A stretch of DNA of 64,000 nucleotides from positions 22,351,875 to 22,415,874 of the forward strand of contig NC_133472.1 of the NCBI RefSeq assembly GCF_025370935.1. The letters are read 5' to 3'. The notes beneath the pieces are model-generated. The model was given only the letters and a program-made list of their open reading frames with translations. It was not told the DNA's origin and did not search any database. Below, one piece after another: positions 42,901 to 47,962 of the stretch. The position numbers and the translations under genes are program-made. Source of the stretch: Choristoneura fumiferana. Lineage: Eukaryota > Arthropoda > Insecta > Lepidoptera > Tortricidae. The first letter of the stretch is position 1, and each line of letters opens with the position of its first letter.

Positions 42901-44282
42901 GCAACACCAGCACCAGAGGTTGTTAAGTTAGCCTGACTCTGCACAATATCCCGATGGTTGCGGCTTGTTTATAAACATTGAAACCCCGAGGCACAACCAA
43001 CCTAGGCGATCCCGGGGAGTAAGGGCACGCAACCTTAGAGGGGCTGCTCATTATTTATCAATACTTCTAAACTAATATTATAAAGAGGTAAAGTTCAGGA
43101 TTTTGTGAGGTTGTAGGGGATAATTTCTGGATCTTCTGATCCGATTTAGATGAAACTCGGTATAAAGGATAGTTTGAGTCCCGGGGAAAGACATTGCATA
43201 GTTTTTATCCTGGAAAATAGCATAGCCGGATGGATAAACGAATTTCGCGTGGGTAACAGCTATTTAAAATAAATTAAAATTTGAACTAAAAACTTATTTT
43301 CTGATTTTGATGATGAGAGGAGACCTGTCTGTGGCCAGAAGTGACGACCGGATGGCTAAGTGGTTAGAGCACCTGACTACGAAGCTTGAGGTCCTGGGTT
43401 CGAATCCCGGCCGGGGCAGATATTTGTGTGAATAACACGAATGTTTGTTCTCGGGTCTTGGATGTTTAATATGTATTTAAGTATGTATTTATCTATATAA
43501 GTATGTTTATCCGTTGCCTAGTATCCATAGTACAAGCTTTGCTTAGTTTGGGACTAGGTCAATTGGTGTCAAGTGTCCCATGATATTTATTTATATTTAT
43601 TTATTTATTTAAGTGTGGCGTATATAAGCTGGGATGATGATGATGATGATGAACTGATTTTCACTACCACCACTGGCATACTCTCTACTTGCTTGCATGC
43701 CTGCTTGCATGCTTGATTGCATGCTTGCTTGTCTCTGACGATGGGGATTTAAACCCAAGGTTCGATTCTACTCGTATAACTGGGTTATTTTTAAACTGCA
43801 ACTTTTTAAAAATATGACGTTATCTTTTTTTTCATAAAGATTAAATGTAATTTTCAATGTATGGGATACAATACAAAATTGTCAGCACATTGCTAAATGT
43901 TTATCTAAGAGATGTCAAATTAATGTCAAAAATTATTTAAAGGCCCCCGTACCAAGACCGCCATGACCGATATTCTATTAAACTTTGATGCTCAATAAAT
44001 TATCTAAAATCAAGTTAATAGAAAAAGTTCTAAAACAAAAATAGCTTACAATTTAAAGCCCCGTGGTCAGAGACACCCTGTATAGGTATATACTGTATAC
44101 TATTAAAAATAAACTCACAGGTGGTAAATATATTGAGACAAGTGAAAGTATTCGTTGGTCGTTAGGTCTTCATGGGCCCAAAAATGTGACATTACGGTAT
44201 TGGTTTTAATTTTCCCAATAAAATCTTCCAGTACATAGCACGAAATATTTATAGTTAAATCAGGAAATAAACGTTGTGGTTT
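18779..44282 (-). CDS. SLC6-type sodium/chloride-dependent transporter, partial, 8 exons
   Basis: Joined from 44282 downward, eight exons (164, 148, 133, 110, 126, 168, 147 and 180 bp) give 1176 bases: 391 codons and a stop, with every junction phase-consistent and splice sites of GT/AG type. SLC6 proteins import amino acids or transmitters with Na+ across the plasma membrane through 12 helices. Family marks are GPGLIFFWPLYLS (EL4, entering TM8), FITLAEITIICFIYPLGRLV then EDITFHSGIAP (TM10) and PDKYWGPSDL in the C-terminal tail. TM1-TM3, with the substrate and Na+ sites, are absent from the window or lost, so function cannot be judged. The TM6-TM7 stretch is shorter than usual, so the gene is divergent, lacks an exon, or is decaying without stops. 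Family call fairly sure; subfamily unknown. Confidence 0.72.
19210..19346 (+). repeat. Dispersed LINE/SINE tail, CAATAAAAAGTCTTTGTATTG type
   Basis: AAGCGATAAGACCGCCTATT, CTGTTTTCTGTATCGCTT and GTACAATAAAAAGTCTTTG, followed by three TATTG units, form the 3' end of a repeat common in moths (from memory). An opposite-strand relative lies at 61415-61540. Confidence 0.6.
19361..19472. mobile_element. MITE with 21-bp perfect inverted ends
   Basis: AAGTCGGTGCCTCAGCACGA at the left is exactly inverted at the right (19452-19472). The 70-bp centre is GC-rich (CCACTCCACCACTCCACC). No target duplication is clear. Confidence 0.8.
19889..20142. mobile_element. Long palindromic MITE
   Basis: GACCAAGGAGTTTATATACC with CTGGAAGTTGAACGCCGAAC at the left pairs, with mismatches, with GGTGTTCAACCTCCAGTG and AAGCTCCTTGGTC at the right. 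The pairing continues to CATCTCTTTC / GAAAGAGATG near the centre (about 20010-20045). Confidence 0.75.
20143..20827. other. Intronic or downstream AT-rich DNA, nothing recognised
   Basis: Short frames on both strands have no family character. This stretch lies inside the last intron of the SLC6 gene model (18959-21971). Confidence 0.4.
20828..20935. promoter_or_regulatory. GC-rich palindromic patch with CCAAT boxes
   Basis: GTGCGACGTCAAGCGCGCGC and GTGCGCGCGCACGACGTAGC form an imperfect inverted pair. Between and after them are two ACCAAT boxes (TTAACCAATGAGC and CGAACCAATCATGG), and a GACGTC core is present. A promoter is possible; a MITE is equally possible. It lies in an intron of the SLC6 model. 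Confidence 0.3.
20936..21735. other. Intronic AT-rich DNA, nothing recognised
   Basis: No coding frame, no RNA gene and no clear repeat ends were seen. Confidence 0.4.
21736..21853. mobile_element. MITE-like palindrome with CTCGCTTCGCTCG core
   Basis: CGAAAGTAGGAAATTCCCAA and CGTTGGGAATTGCCTACTTTC are inverted, around a core with CACTCGCTTCGCTCGTG. I recall this kind of short element as common in moths. A looser relative lies at 22393-22510. Confidence 0.65.
21972..22118 (-). CDS. SLC6 exon (TM11-TM12 region)
   Basis: The acceptor is AGTACAAAAGC preceded by TATTTCAG on the minus strand, and the donor is ATGAAAAAG before GTAAGT, phase 0 at both ends. The 49 codons end in one long hydrophobic helix (LLVLVFIVIIGIILKL) followed by a basic end, as expected for TM12 and the cytosolic side. 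Confidence 0.68.
22195..22362 (-). CDS. SLC6 exon (TM10)
   Basis: The acceptor is TAATTGCAG before GATATCGCG and the donor is CACTACTTG before GTAAGA, phase 0 at both ends, 56 codons. It has the most diagnostic segment: Glu in ITLAEITIICFIYPLGRLVE followed by DITFHSGIAPTLF, the family pattern 'E....i.WiYG..r...Di..m.G..P'. Confidence 0.75.
22393..22510. repeat. Short inverted repeat with GCAATTCGTG arms
   Basis: GCAATTCGTGCATGAG at the left and CACGAATTGCC at the right are inverted around GACGAACGAAGCGTAGC. This resembles the class of 21736-21853 but is less complete. It is just upstream of the TM10 exon on the minus strand. Confidence 0.45.
22511..23064. other. Intronic AT-rich DNA, nothing recognised
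   Basis: No supported feature. It lies in the intron between the TM9 and TM10 exons of the transporter. Confidence 0.4.
23065..23222. mobile_element. MITE with CCCTCTTTCCCAGCTGTACC ends
   Basis: CCCTCTTTCCCAGCTGTACC then ATT at the left is inverted as AATGGTACAGCTGGGAAAGA then GGG at the right. The centre is rich in GTACCATTGATGGTA and ACTGGG phrases. Both overlapping open frames are products of the palindrome. Confidence 0.8.
23525..23785 (+). repeat. Dispersed repeat, copy of the 14450-14795 type
   Basis: CTTCACCCGCGTCTTTGTAC, TAAACCATTAGATCTGGCGG, CAAATTTCATGACTTTAAACG, GGGAATATCGGGATAAA and CAAACTTTCGCATTTATAAC follow the same order as the other copies. Confidence 0.6.
24055..24180 (-). 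CDS. SLC6 exon (TM9)
   Basis: The acceptor is CACGTATCAG before TGTATGATT and the donor is GAACTTGTG before GTAAGA, phase 0 at both ends. It holds EVFVCQWPRLNRW, a hydrophobic helix, and YPWLGQRWWELV, where the family has 'E.....P.l.......t.gG...l.l.D'. Confidence 0.68.
24795..25115. mobile_element. hAT-type MITE dense in ATCGAT
   Basis: The ends TAGTGTTGCCGA and TCGGCAACACTA are inverted. The 8-bp duplication ATTAGGTG flanks them (24787-24794 and 25116-25123). End sequence and 8-bp duplication fit the hAT superfamily. The 321 bp contain ten ATCGAT sites, most within TATCGATA. The element sits in an array of degenerate GAGAATG phrases. Confidence 0.85.
25155..25245 (+). repeat. Tandem duplication, unit about 48 bp
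   Basis: GAACTACTAACACAGGCAAA with AAAGACGTTCCGTTGCAGATT is repeated once, as GAACTACTAACATAGGCAAA with AAAGACGTGCCGTTGCAGATT. Confidence 0.8.
25246..26045. other. Intronic DNA with a GC-rich patch at 25540-26045
   Basis: From about 25540 the base composition rises and holds CATCATCATCATCAGCG and several CG-rich words. It could be the 5' region of a retroelement. Frames on both strands are short and show no family motif. Confidence 0.35.
26268..26377 (-). CDS. SLC6 exon (EL4-TM8)
   Basis: The acceptor is TTTAATTCTAG before GACCAGG and the donor is TTCGTTT before GTAAGT. The first two bases complete a Gly codon with the previous exon. It reads PGLIFFWPLYLS then MYTVLFLYLVFFVEF, close to the family's 'GxGLxFxxYPxA...W..lFF.ml'. 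It is too short to appear as a free-standing open frame. Confidence 0.7.
26378..28455. other. Intronic DNA, dispersed TCATTTTCGTGGT phrase, no gene seen
   Basis: The phrase GTCATTTTCGTxxxxG recurs near 27359, 27530, 28030 and 28195, with its inverse ACCACGAAAAAGATGA at 27575. At 26595-26760 a GC-rich stretch (GCCCATACCCCCTGGGAGGG, GCACGGCAGTGCCCCCGCC) looks like part of a dispersed repeat. No supported coding frame. Confidence 0.4.
28456..29338. mobile_element. Inverted-repeat element built of GGGGTGA phrases
   Basis: TACCGTAAAACGGGGTGA at the left is inverted as TCACCCCTTTTACGGTA at the right. The left half repeats GGGGTGA followed by TTAG, AAA or AAT and ACACG or GCACG, about six times. 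The inverse TTCACCCCAT, with ACCCCGTTTTACAG, occurs near 29125-29157. It abuts the TM6 exon of the transporter by 300 bases. Confidence 0.7.
29639..29771 (-). CDS. SLC6 exon (TM6 and following helix)
   Basis: The acceptor is ACTTTCAG before GTAAAAATT and the donor is GCTATGG before GTAAGT. It contains KIGTDAVLLVTSNAVYY, where SLC6 proteins have the W-x-DA...Q motif at the start of TM6; here the Trp and Gln are replaced. It ends in phase 1. Confidence 0.6.
29846..30050 (-). mobile_element. tRNA-derived SINE, copy c
   Basis: On the minus strand the head holds GGTGTAGGGATTATAGCACG and GGTTCGATTCCCAGCGCTGG, followed by the same body and tail as copies a and b at 2203-2529. Confidence 0.8.
30536..30850. 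mobile_element. MITE inserted in the left arm
   Basis: TTTGAGGTGTCCTGATCTCC, TTAACAGCCCACCTTTCG and AACAAAG at the left are inverted at the right (TTCGAAAGGTGGGCTGTTAA to GGGACGCCTCAAA). The terminal pairing covers about 45 bases. Confidence 0.75.
30988..32197 (+). repeat. Dispersed repeat ending GGTACGGAACCCTAAAA
   Basis: It begins AAGCGGTCAAGTGCGAGTGC and ends with a run of CAGA units, GTGGAGTCTCATTAATAGGG and GGGTACGGAACCCTAAAA. Its 5' and 3' ends match a repeat I know from moths. The relative at 36967-40035 has the same layout. Confidence 0.6.
32202..32421. mobile_element. Palindromic MITE, 220 bp
   Basis: TTGTCTTTGACTCGTTCGTT at the left pairs with AACGAACGAGTCAGACACAA at the right. 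Pairing continues through GACATTCTTT, CGGCCCG, AATACCGAC and CTGTTTTTCAT to a centre near CCCATAGGAACTGACATGAG. It lies 4 bases after the previous repeat. Confidence 0.8.
32480..32760 (+). repeat. Dispersed repeat, GACTTGAAATTTGGTACGG type
   Basis: GACCCACTTCCAGTGATCGG, TGTAAATCTGGTGACAATAC, CAGCCAGGATCGTCTCTGCA and CAAATACAGTCACAAAAAG are phrases of a repeat seen often in moths (from memory). Partial relatives lie at 50285-50425 (-) and 62110-62180 (+). Confidence 0.5.
32969..33365. mobile_element. MITE-like element with GTGTTTATTAAATAACTGAAA ends
   Basis: ATACAAAGTGTTTATTAAAT then AACTGAAA at the left is inverted at the right (TTTCAGTTATTTAATAAACA, CCTTGTAT, with the T tract broken by a few bases). 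The minus-strand 75-codon frame inside has no recognisable motif. Confidence 0.65.
33512..33659 (-). CDS. SLC6 exon (TM4-TM5)
   Basis: The acceptor GTGTTTTAG, before TAAATTATT, gives the one base needed by the phase-2 end of the previous exon. The donor is GTCATG before GTAATA. The 49 codons are strongly hydrophobic (YAVALMHLYYLTFEA, VSVVLPEIVETVM). A nearer AG (ACTTACACAG) would break the phase. Confidence 0.62.
33660..34557. other. Intronic AT-rich DNA, nothing recognised
   Basis: No family-like frame or repeat ends were found apart from ATT runs at 33975-34005 and 34459-34475. Confidence 0.4.
34558..35640 (-). pseudogene. LINE reverse-transcriptase C-terminal fragment
   Basis: Read from 35609 down: RLYIPRKCGGRGFLNAKNL, then CRACRRPGESLRHIISG (a C-x-x-C...H zinc-binding pattern), a frameshifted stretch near 35000, then LTDRSNRQAVLVDITIPHD and KAEKDKLR. 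This is the end of a non-LTR ORF2 of the type ending in 'WDRxIxTDRTI...NRPDI' (from memory). The palm domain and endonuclease are absent. Two or more frameshifts and a target-like run of ATT at the 5' edge (35637-35652) show a dead truncated copy. Confidence 0.65.
35893..36856. mobile_element. Inverted-repeat element with arms of TAATGTCCA phrases
   Basis: ACTTCGGAGTATGTTGGACC then AATTGTCAGTATGTCCAA at the left pairs with ATTCTGACAATTGG, CCC and GACTACTCCGGAGT at the right. The left arm includes two copies of a 65-bp unit (CAGATGTTATAAAGACCATT ... AGGTCCAAGGACTCATAATG, 35946-36085). The right arm (36590-36840) is a run of phrases like AACTGGACATTATGGC and CTAGACATTTTAGCAA. Confidence 0.7.
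37650..37921 (-). mobile_element. tRNA-derived SINE, second family, copy 1
   Basis: The minus strand begins GACGACCGGATGGCTAAGTG then GTTAGAGCACCTGAC and GGTTCGAATCCCGGC (A and B boxes). The body holds GTGTGAATAACACGAATG and GACTAGGTCAATTGGTGTCA, and the tail is TATTTATTTA-like. Its partner is at 43343-43612. Confidence 0.85.
38281..39660 (+). pseudogene. MULE transposase with FLYWCH zinc finger, decayed
   Basis: A FLYWCH-type finger lies at 38350-38500 (GGYRYNFEKQ, NWRCSNTTVC, REPSHICKP). The transposase domain follows in broken frames: YFSDGTFKAAPPPFLQLYTW (first Asp), PVVYALLPDKQENTYRRLF, CDFEIAAINGLKAEHP (second Asp), GCYFHF, and NNAIEGWNNRLN (Glu) at about 39390-39425. All three acidic residues of a MULE-type DDE core can be seen, but stops (for example at 38726, 38930 and 39030) and frameshifts cut the gene in at least five places. 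The element cannot make its own enzyme. It probably came in with the inverted ends at 37492 and 39905. Confidence 0.75.
40040..42600 (-). pseudogene. Second degenerate LINE ORF2
   Basis: From 42559 down: GSVSGVDGLRPQHLKELI is the start of the reverse transcriptase core, YGASLSALSKKDGEVRPIVV with GSAIRRLVDKLGCNSVRDAM (about 41941-42080) is the next block, and QQGDLIF at about 41680-41720 is the G-x-x-QGD motif. Toward 40141 come YSALESAYDFVPF, LFRDLGRQLRDRNCDPRSGS and VQQVSIAIQRGNAAGIMGT, the C-terminal part. Frameshifts and stops interrupt it throughout. The 3' end abuts the outer repeat at 40035. A tandem duplication of part of the RT (42060-42272) is present. I recall this protein type from arthropod LINEs but cannot name the clade. 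Confidence 0.65.
42060..42272 (-). repeat. Tandem duplication inside the LINE, unit about 105 bp
   Basis: GCTCCGTACAAATAA, GCCTCACC or CCCTCACC, GGAAATTATACAGTCTAGTA or its near copy, ACTGAGTAAACGAGGCCCAT and TGCCATCCxCA each occur twice in the same order. Confidence 0.8.
42601..43071. other. LINE upstream remnants, no clear feature
   Basis: This may be the 5' continuation (minus sense) of the LINE at 40040-42600. Frames are short (42615-42818 and 42741-42944) and I see no motif. Confidence 0.35.
43072..43263 (-). repeat. Dispersed repeat tail, opposite copy of 16772-16973
   Basis: AAACTAATATTATAAAGAGG at the left edge, GATGAAACTCGGTATAAAGG and GTTTTTATCCTGGAAAATAG are the inverse of the same repeat type. 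GCGTGGGTAACAGCTA ends it. Confidence 0.5.
43343..43612 (+). mobile_element. tRNA-derived SINE, second family, copy 2
   Basis: GACGACCGGATGGCTAAGTG, GTTAGAGCACCTGACTACG and GGTTCGAATCCCGGCCGGGG form the tRNA-like head. The body matches 37650-37921 on the other strand, and the tail is a run of TATT units. Confidence 0.88.
43614..43652 (+). mobile_element. GATGAT-tailed SINE/LINE 3' end
   Basis: GTGGCGTATATAAGCTGGGA followed by GATGATGATGATGATG is the 3' end of the family seen at 1357-1460. Only about 40 bases remain. Confidence 0.6.
43685..43732 (+). repeat. GCTTGCAT array 1
   Basis: TTGCTTGCATGCCTGCTTGC then ATGCTTGATTGCATGCTTGC is a degenerate 8-bp array of GCTTGCAT, as at 47850, 48707, 49005 and 62570. 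Confidence 0.8.
44119..44282 (-). CDS. SLC6 exon 1 of those seen (extracellular loop 2)
   Basis: The acceptor is GGTGTCAG before AAACCACAACG and the donor is CCACCT before GTGAGT. The 54 codons plus two bases hold VMSHFWAHEDLTTNEYFHLS, matching the end of loop 2 that leads into TM4. It ends in phase 2. Confidence 0.6.
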
Positions 44283-45043
44283 CTGACACCTGTTCACCAA
44301 TAAAGAACATTTTTAAGTGATAAAAAATGCTGGTTCTACTCTTAGCTCAGTCCAGGCTGGACGATAAGAATAAAAATTAATCTGATTAAACTGAGAAAGT
44401 TCTCACTTCGTTCAATTTAAATTGTTACCCACACAACTCATCAAATGTACCTACAGTCGAGTTCATAAACTTGTGAGCAAAAATTTGATCAAAAATATAT
44501 GAACAAGACTCCACCTAACCGCACCTAATCACAAAAAACCCTACACTTCTTCAGTCTACTCGACCACGGTCACTGCAATATGGTCGAAACGTCGAGGTAA
44601 ATGTTATGAATGAAAAAAAACGAAAGTTAAAACATCACATTGTGTTTTTTAACACTAATTTCACTAATTACTGTCACGAAAAACTTTCCTATTAACTAAC
44701 TAAATACATAGATGTTGGTTTTGATCACGTCTTTAGAATCAGTCTACGATCTCATTTAAGAGCGACCTTCACCCATCTGTTTACCGGATAGAAGCTAAGT
44801 ATTTTATATCAAAGATATGGTGCCGATGACATTAATTAGACGTCATCACGCTGTATATAGGATGATCCCAATTAGTGTTTCGTCATAATTAATCATTTGA
44901 CAACCTATCAAATAATCAGTACAGGACGTCTAAGTAATTTTTTGGAATTCCCACGGGATTTTTGCAAAATCCCGGAATTTCTTCAACTGCTGTATCTAAT
45001 TAATTACGCGTGCGAAGCCATATGAAGTACATACATGTATATA
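44283..45043. other. AT-rich DNA upstream of the first seen SLC6 exon
   Basis: If the transporter is complete, its TM1-TM3 exons should be on the minus strand above 44282. I found none here. Around 44935-45030 there is an inverted fragment of the CCGCGGCTTCGCACGCG-type repeat (CCCACGGGATTTTTGCAAAA, TTACGCGTGCGAAGCC). Confidence 0.4.
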
Positions 45044-45291
45044 TGTGGGAATGAGGGTGGATTAATGTTAGAATGATTTGATGTAAACGAGCGACCGAAT
45101 GACTGAAGACTAATGTGGAGTGAATGAGACGAGCGAATGAGTAAAAGAGTGTGAGTTTTGATCGGGTGAGCCTACGTGCTAGTTGTCTTTTCTGTTTTCA
45201 TTGTTTTTTTTACGTATTCAGTAGTTTAATTTTTAATAAACTTTTTCTGATTTTATTTCGAAAAGTTTGTTTTCCTTCGCACGATCCCACA
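45044..45291 (+). repeat. 5' LTR
   Basis: TGTGGGAATGAGGGTGGATT to CGCACGATCCCACA. It contains TTTTTAATAAACTTTTTC, a possible polyadenylation signal, near the 3' part. It matches 47235-47482 in length and nearly in sequence. Confidence 0.92.
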
Positions 45292-45295
45292 TTTT

Positions 45296-45313
45296 TGGGG
45301 GCTCGTCCGGGAT
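45296..45313 (+). promoter_or_regulatory. Primer-binding site, tRNA-Pro type
   Basis: TGGGGGCTCGTCCGGGAT lies 4 bases after the LTR. It is complementary to the 3' end of tRNA-Pro and equals the 18-base site known from murine leukaemia-type retroviruses. Reverse transcription would start here. Confidence 0.9.
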
Positions 45314-45503
45314 CAGAAGGAAAAAATTAACTGCGAATACGACGACGAACGTTGTGCTACGTGGTGTAACGAGGCGGTTACATTTCGTGTTACGGCGGTT
45401 GCTATTTACGACGGGCGGCCGAAATAACGACGAAGACGAGTTTCTGCTGGCTTCTGAAGTAAGACGGTGGCTTCTGAGCGGCAAGAAACTGCACATCAGC
45501 GAG

Positions 45504-47063
45504 ATGCGAGCGGATAAGGTGTATGACGAGGCAGCTAGCGAGGCTCCGAGTGGAGGTGTGGATGAGGCACCGAGACTCAAACTCCGGACGACGACGAATA
45601 TGACGACGACGACTGCAAGGGCAACGGACGCGATGACGACGTACGACGTTAGTGTTAGCCTGCAGTACATTGACGACCTAGTCAGTAAATTTAGTGCGCA
45701 AGATGAGATGTACAGCGTTACTAGATTTATTGACGACATCGAAGAAAACGCGACGATATTTGGGTGGACGCCCTTGCAACGGCTAATTGTTGCTAGGCGC
45801 AGCTTAACGGGTACCGCAGCGCTCTGGGTCCAAGCGGAGCGACCGTTTAAATCGTGGGACGATCTAAAGTACGCGCTAAAAGAAGAATTCCATGACACGA
45901 TCGACATAAAGGCGATACACGAGCTAATGGCGGCGCGTAAAAAGAAGGTAGACGAGAGTTGCCTTGACTACCTACTTACGATGCGCGAGTTGGGCAAAAG
46001 AGGAAAAATGCCAGACTATGTGACAATTAAGTATATTGTCGACGGCATCGAAGATACGGAGACGAATAAGACGGTGTTATACGGAGTGACATCCTACGGT
46101 GACTTGAAGGACAAACTAAGAATTTACGAAATGATTAAGAGTAAGATGTCAAGTATGCAGTTACAACACGATGACACGACGAAAAACCGGCCCGTAAAGA
46201 CGTGCTACAGCTGTGAGGAAGAAAACCATAGTATATTTGAAAAAACATCGAACGAATCAGCTGACGAGCATAATGGTGGCGCTGGCGGAAGTCAATCGGC
46301 TAATTCGAACGAGAACGAATCGAATGGAACGAACTTATGCGTGCGAGCTAATGCTCGAACGAATGAGTTGGACAACGAATGTGCATGGAATGGAACGACC
46401 GGGAACGACATAGACATGGCGGCGAAGATGGCGGCGATGACAGCGACAGACGTCAGATGTCACAAAAATAATGACGTTGACGGTGACAGCAGATCAAGCA
46501 GCTGTGAACGAGGTGATCGAACTAGAGATCAAAACATCGATCGAAAGTCGACAAAGATTTTATTGTTTGATCGATGTTCTAACGCGTTTGTGGACTTCGG
46601 CAGTGACGTAAATTTGGTGTCGGAGAACTGTAATAAGTTGTTAGGCGTGCCGGGCTACGAAAAGTGCGAACTGTCGTTGACGGGGCTCGGTGCGACCCGT
46701 GTTGTGTTTCGCGATGTTGTTCTAGGCCAGGAATTGTTATACGATATGACTGTTATCATGAACGGCAGTCAGGTACACTTGCTAAAGTGTGAAAGTGACC
46801 TCCAAGGTCACTTAAAGTTGTTAAAAGTTCAGGCTATGGAAGGTGTAAAGAAATTTTATACCCACTGGTGTGGTGTGAAATTTAAAATGGGTAACGATTC
46901 CACAAGTAGGTCGGGATCACAAACAATGCTGGATTGTTACTGGATATGGTTTGTTTTTTTTTCCAGTATTGTTTTTTTTGTCCCTAAGATGTTTATTTTT
47001 CTGAGATGTTGTTTTTTTTTGTTTTTGTTTTACAAAAAAAGATGTCTAATTAAGACTGGTTAA
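45504..47063 (+). CDS. Gag-like protein with protease-like domain
   Basis: The first sensible ATG is at 45504. The open frame reaches back to 45267, but that part runs through the LTR end and primer site. The 519 codons begin with a gag-type helical region (LQRLIVARRSLTGTAALWVQ, LMAARKKKVDESCLDYL, DYVTIKYIVDGI). A knuckle remnant follows: CYSCEEENHS keeps C-x-x-C...H but lacks the last Cys. A low-complexity Asn/Gly/Glu stretch leads to FVDFGSDVNLVSE, the place of the retropepsin active site D-T/S-G, here DFG. The C terminus is hydrophobic and then basic. The frame is uninterrupted. A structural role in particles of a helper element is likely; protease activity is doubtful. Confidence 0.72.
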   Translation: MRADKVYDEAASEAPSGGVDEAPRLKLRTTTNMTTTTARATDAMTTYDVSVSLQYIDDLVSKFSAQDEMYSVTRFIDDIEENATIFGWTPLQRLIVARRSLTGTAALWVQAERPFKSWDDLKYALKEEFHDTIDIKAIHELMAARKKKVDESCLDYLLTMRELGKRGKMPDYVTIKYIVDGIEDTETNKTVLYGVTSYGDLKDKLRIYEMIKSKMSSMQLQHDDTTKNRPVKTCYSCEEENHSIFEKTSNESADEHNGGAGGSQSANSNENESNGTNLCVRANARTNELDNECAWNGTTGNDIDMAAKMAAMTATDVRCHKNNDVDGDSRSSSCERGDRTRDQNIDRKSTKILLFDRCSNAFVDFGSDVNLVSENCNKLLGVPGYEKCELSLTGLGATRVVFRDVVLGQELLYDMTVIMNGSQVHLLKCESDLQGHLKLLKVQAMEGVKKFYTHWCGVKFKMGNDSTSRSGSQTMLDCYWIWFVFFSSIVFFVPKMFIFLRCCFFLFLFYKKRCLIKTG

Positions 47064-47234
47064 CTGTTTTCTTTTTATTTGTATAAAATGTAAAGATTTT
47101 GTTTATTGCAAATAACGATGGCTACAGCACACATGTTTATGTGGTTAAGATGTACTTAGGTTAAGATGTTTAGATGTTTAAGATGTTTTGTTTAAAGGAT
47201 GCCTGGGGACAGTCATGTGTGTAGGATGGCCGAA

Positions 47235-47482
47235 TGTGGGAATGAGGGTGGATTAATGTTAGAATGATTTGATGTAAACGAGCGACCGAATGACTGAAGA
47301 CTAATGTGGAGTGAATGAGACGAGCGAATGAGTAAAAGAGTGTGAGTTACGATCGGGTGAGCCTATGCGCAAGTTGTCTTTTCTGTTTTCATTGTTTCTT
47401 TTTCGTATTCACTAGTTTCAATTTTTAATAAACTTTTTCTTATTTAATTTTGAAAAGTTTGTTTCCTTCGCACGATCCCACA
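47235..47482 (+). repeat. 3' LTR
   Basis: TGTGGGAATGAGGGTGGATT to CGCACGATCCCACA, followed by TATATATA. The purine stretch before it (GGGGACAG near 47207) is a weak polypurine tract. Confidence 0.92.
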
Positions 47483-47504
47483 TATATATAAATGTGTGTA
47501 GGTA

Positions 47505-47818
47505 CATCCTACTAATTTTATAAATGCGAAAGTTAGTGAGTGAGTATGTTTGTTACTCCTTCACGCTGAACGGCTGGACGGATTTGGATGAAAATTGGTA
47601 TGTAGATGGTTGGATATCTGGAATAAAACATAGGCTACTTTATATCCCGATATTCCCATAATAACAACCGCTGAGCTTAAAGTAATGAAATTCGAGATGG
47701 TGTTTTTAATGCAACGTCAATGAAAAGCACGATAATTTTCAGGAATTCCCACGGGAATTTTGTAAAATCCCAGAAATCAATTAAACCGCTGTATCTAATG
47801 ATTTACACGAGCGATGAG
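47505..47818 (-). repeat. Dispersed repeat, opposite copy of 14450-14795
   Basis: CCTACTAATTTTATAAATGC then GAAAG at the left edge, GGCTACTTTATATCCCGATA, GGAATTCCCACGGGAATTTT and CGCTGTATCTAATGATTTAC appear in inverse order to the 14450 copy. Confidence 0.7.
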
Positions 47819-47844
47819 ATCAGCATTTTTAAACTAAATAATAA

Positions 47845-47962
47845 CTTGCATGCTTGCAAGCTTGCTTGCATGCTTGCTTGCACGCTTGCTTGCATGCTTG
47901 CTTGCATGCTTGCTTGCATTTTTGAGTACATCCTTGAATACATGTTTGAATGCATGCTTGCT
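47845..47962 (+). repeat. GCTTGCAT array 2
   Basis: About fourteen units of the 8-bp phrase, with edges decaying to TTGAATGCATG. Both strands read open (ACLLACLL or QASMQASM), which is only a product of the period. Confidence 0.9.

Larger units (their letters stand above)
45044..47482 (+). mobile_element. Gypsy-like LTR retrotransposon without pol
   Basis: Two direct 248-bp LTRs (45044-45291 and 47235-47482) start TGTGGGA and end TCCCACA. TATA or TATATA flanks both sides as target duplication. A primer site for tRNA-Pro follows the 5' LTR. The single long frame is gag plus protease-like; reverse transcriptase, RNase H and integrase are absent. About fourteen LTR differences in 248 bp suggest the insertion is not recent. 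Movement would need enzymes from a related full element. Confidence 0.88.

Noticed and set aside
43343..43420. tRNA gene (A box GGCTAAGTGG, B box GGTTCGAATCC)
   Set aside because: The head continues into a shared SINE body and tail, and an opposite-strand copy with the same body exists at 37650-37921; the cloverleaf stems are imperfect.
45267..45503. N-terminal extension of the gag-like frame
   Set aside because: The frame is open but runs through the LTR end and primer site and has no ATG; the first ATG is at 45504.
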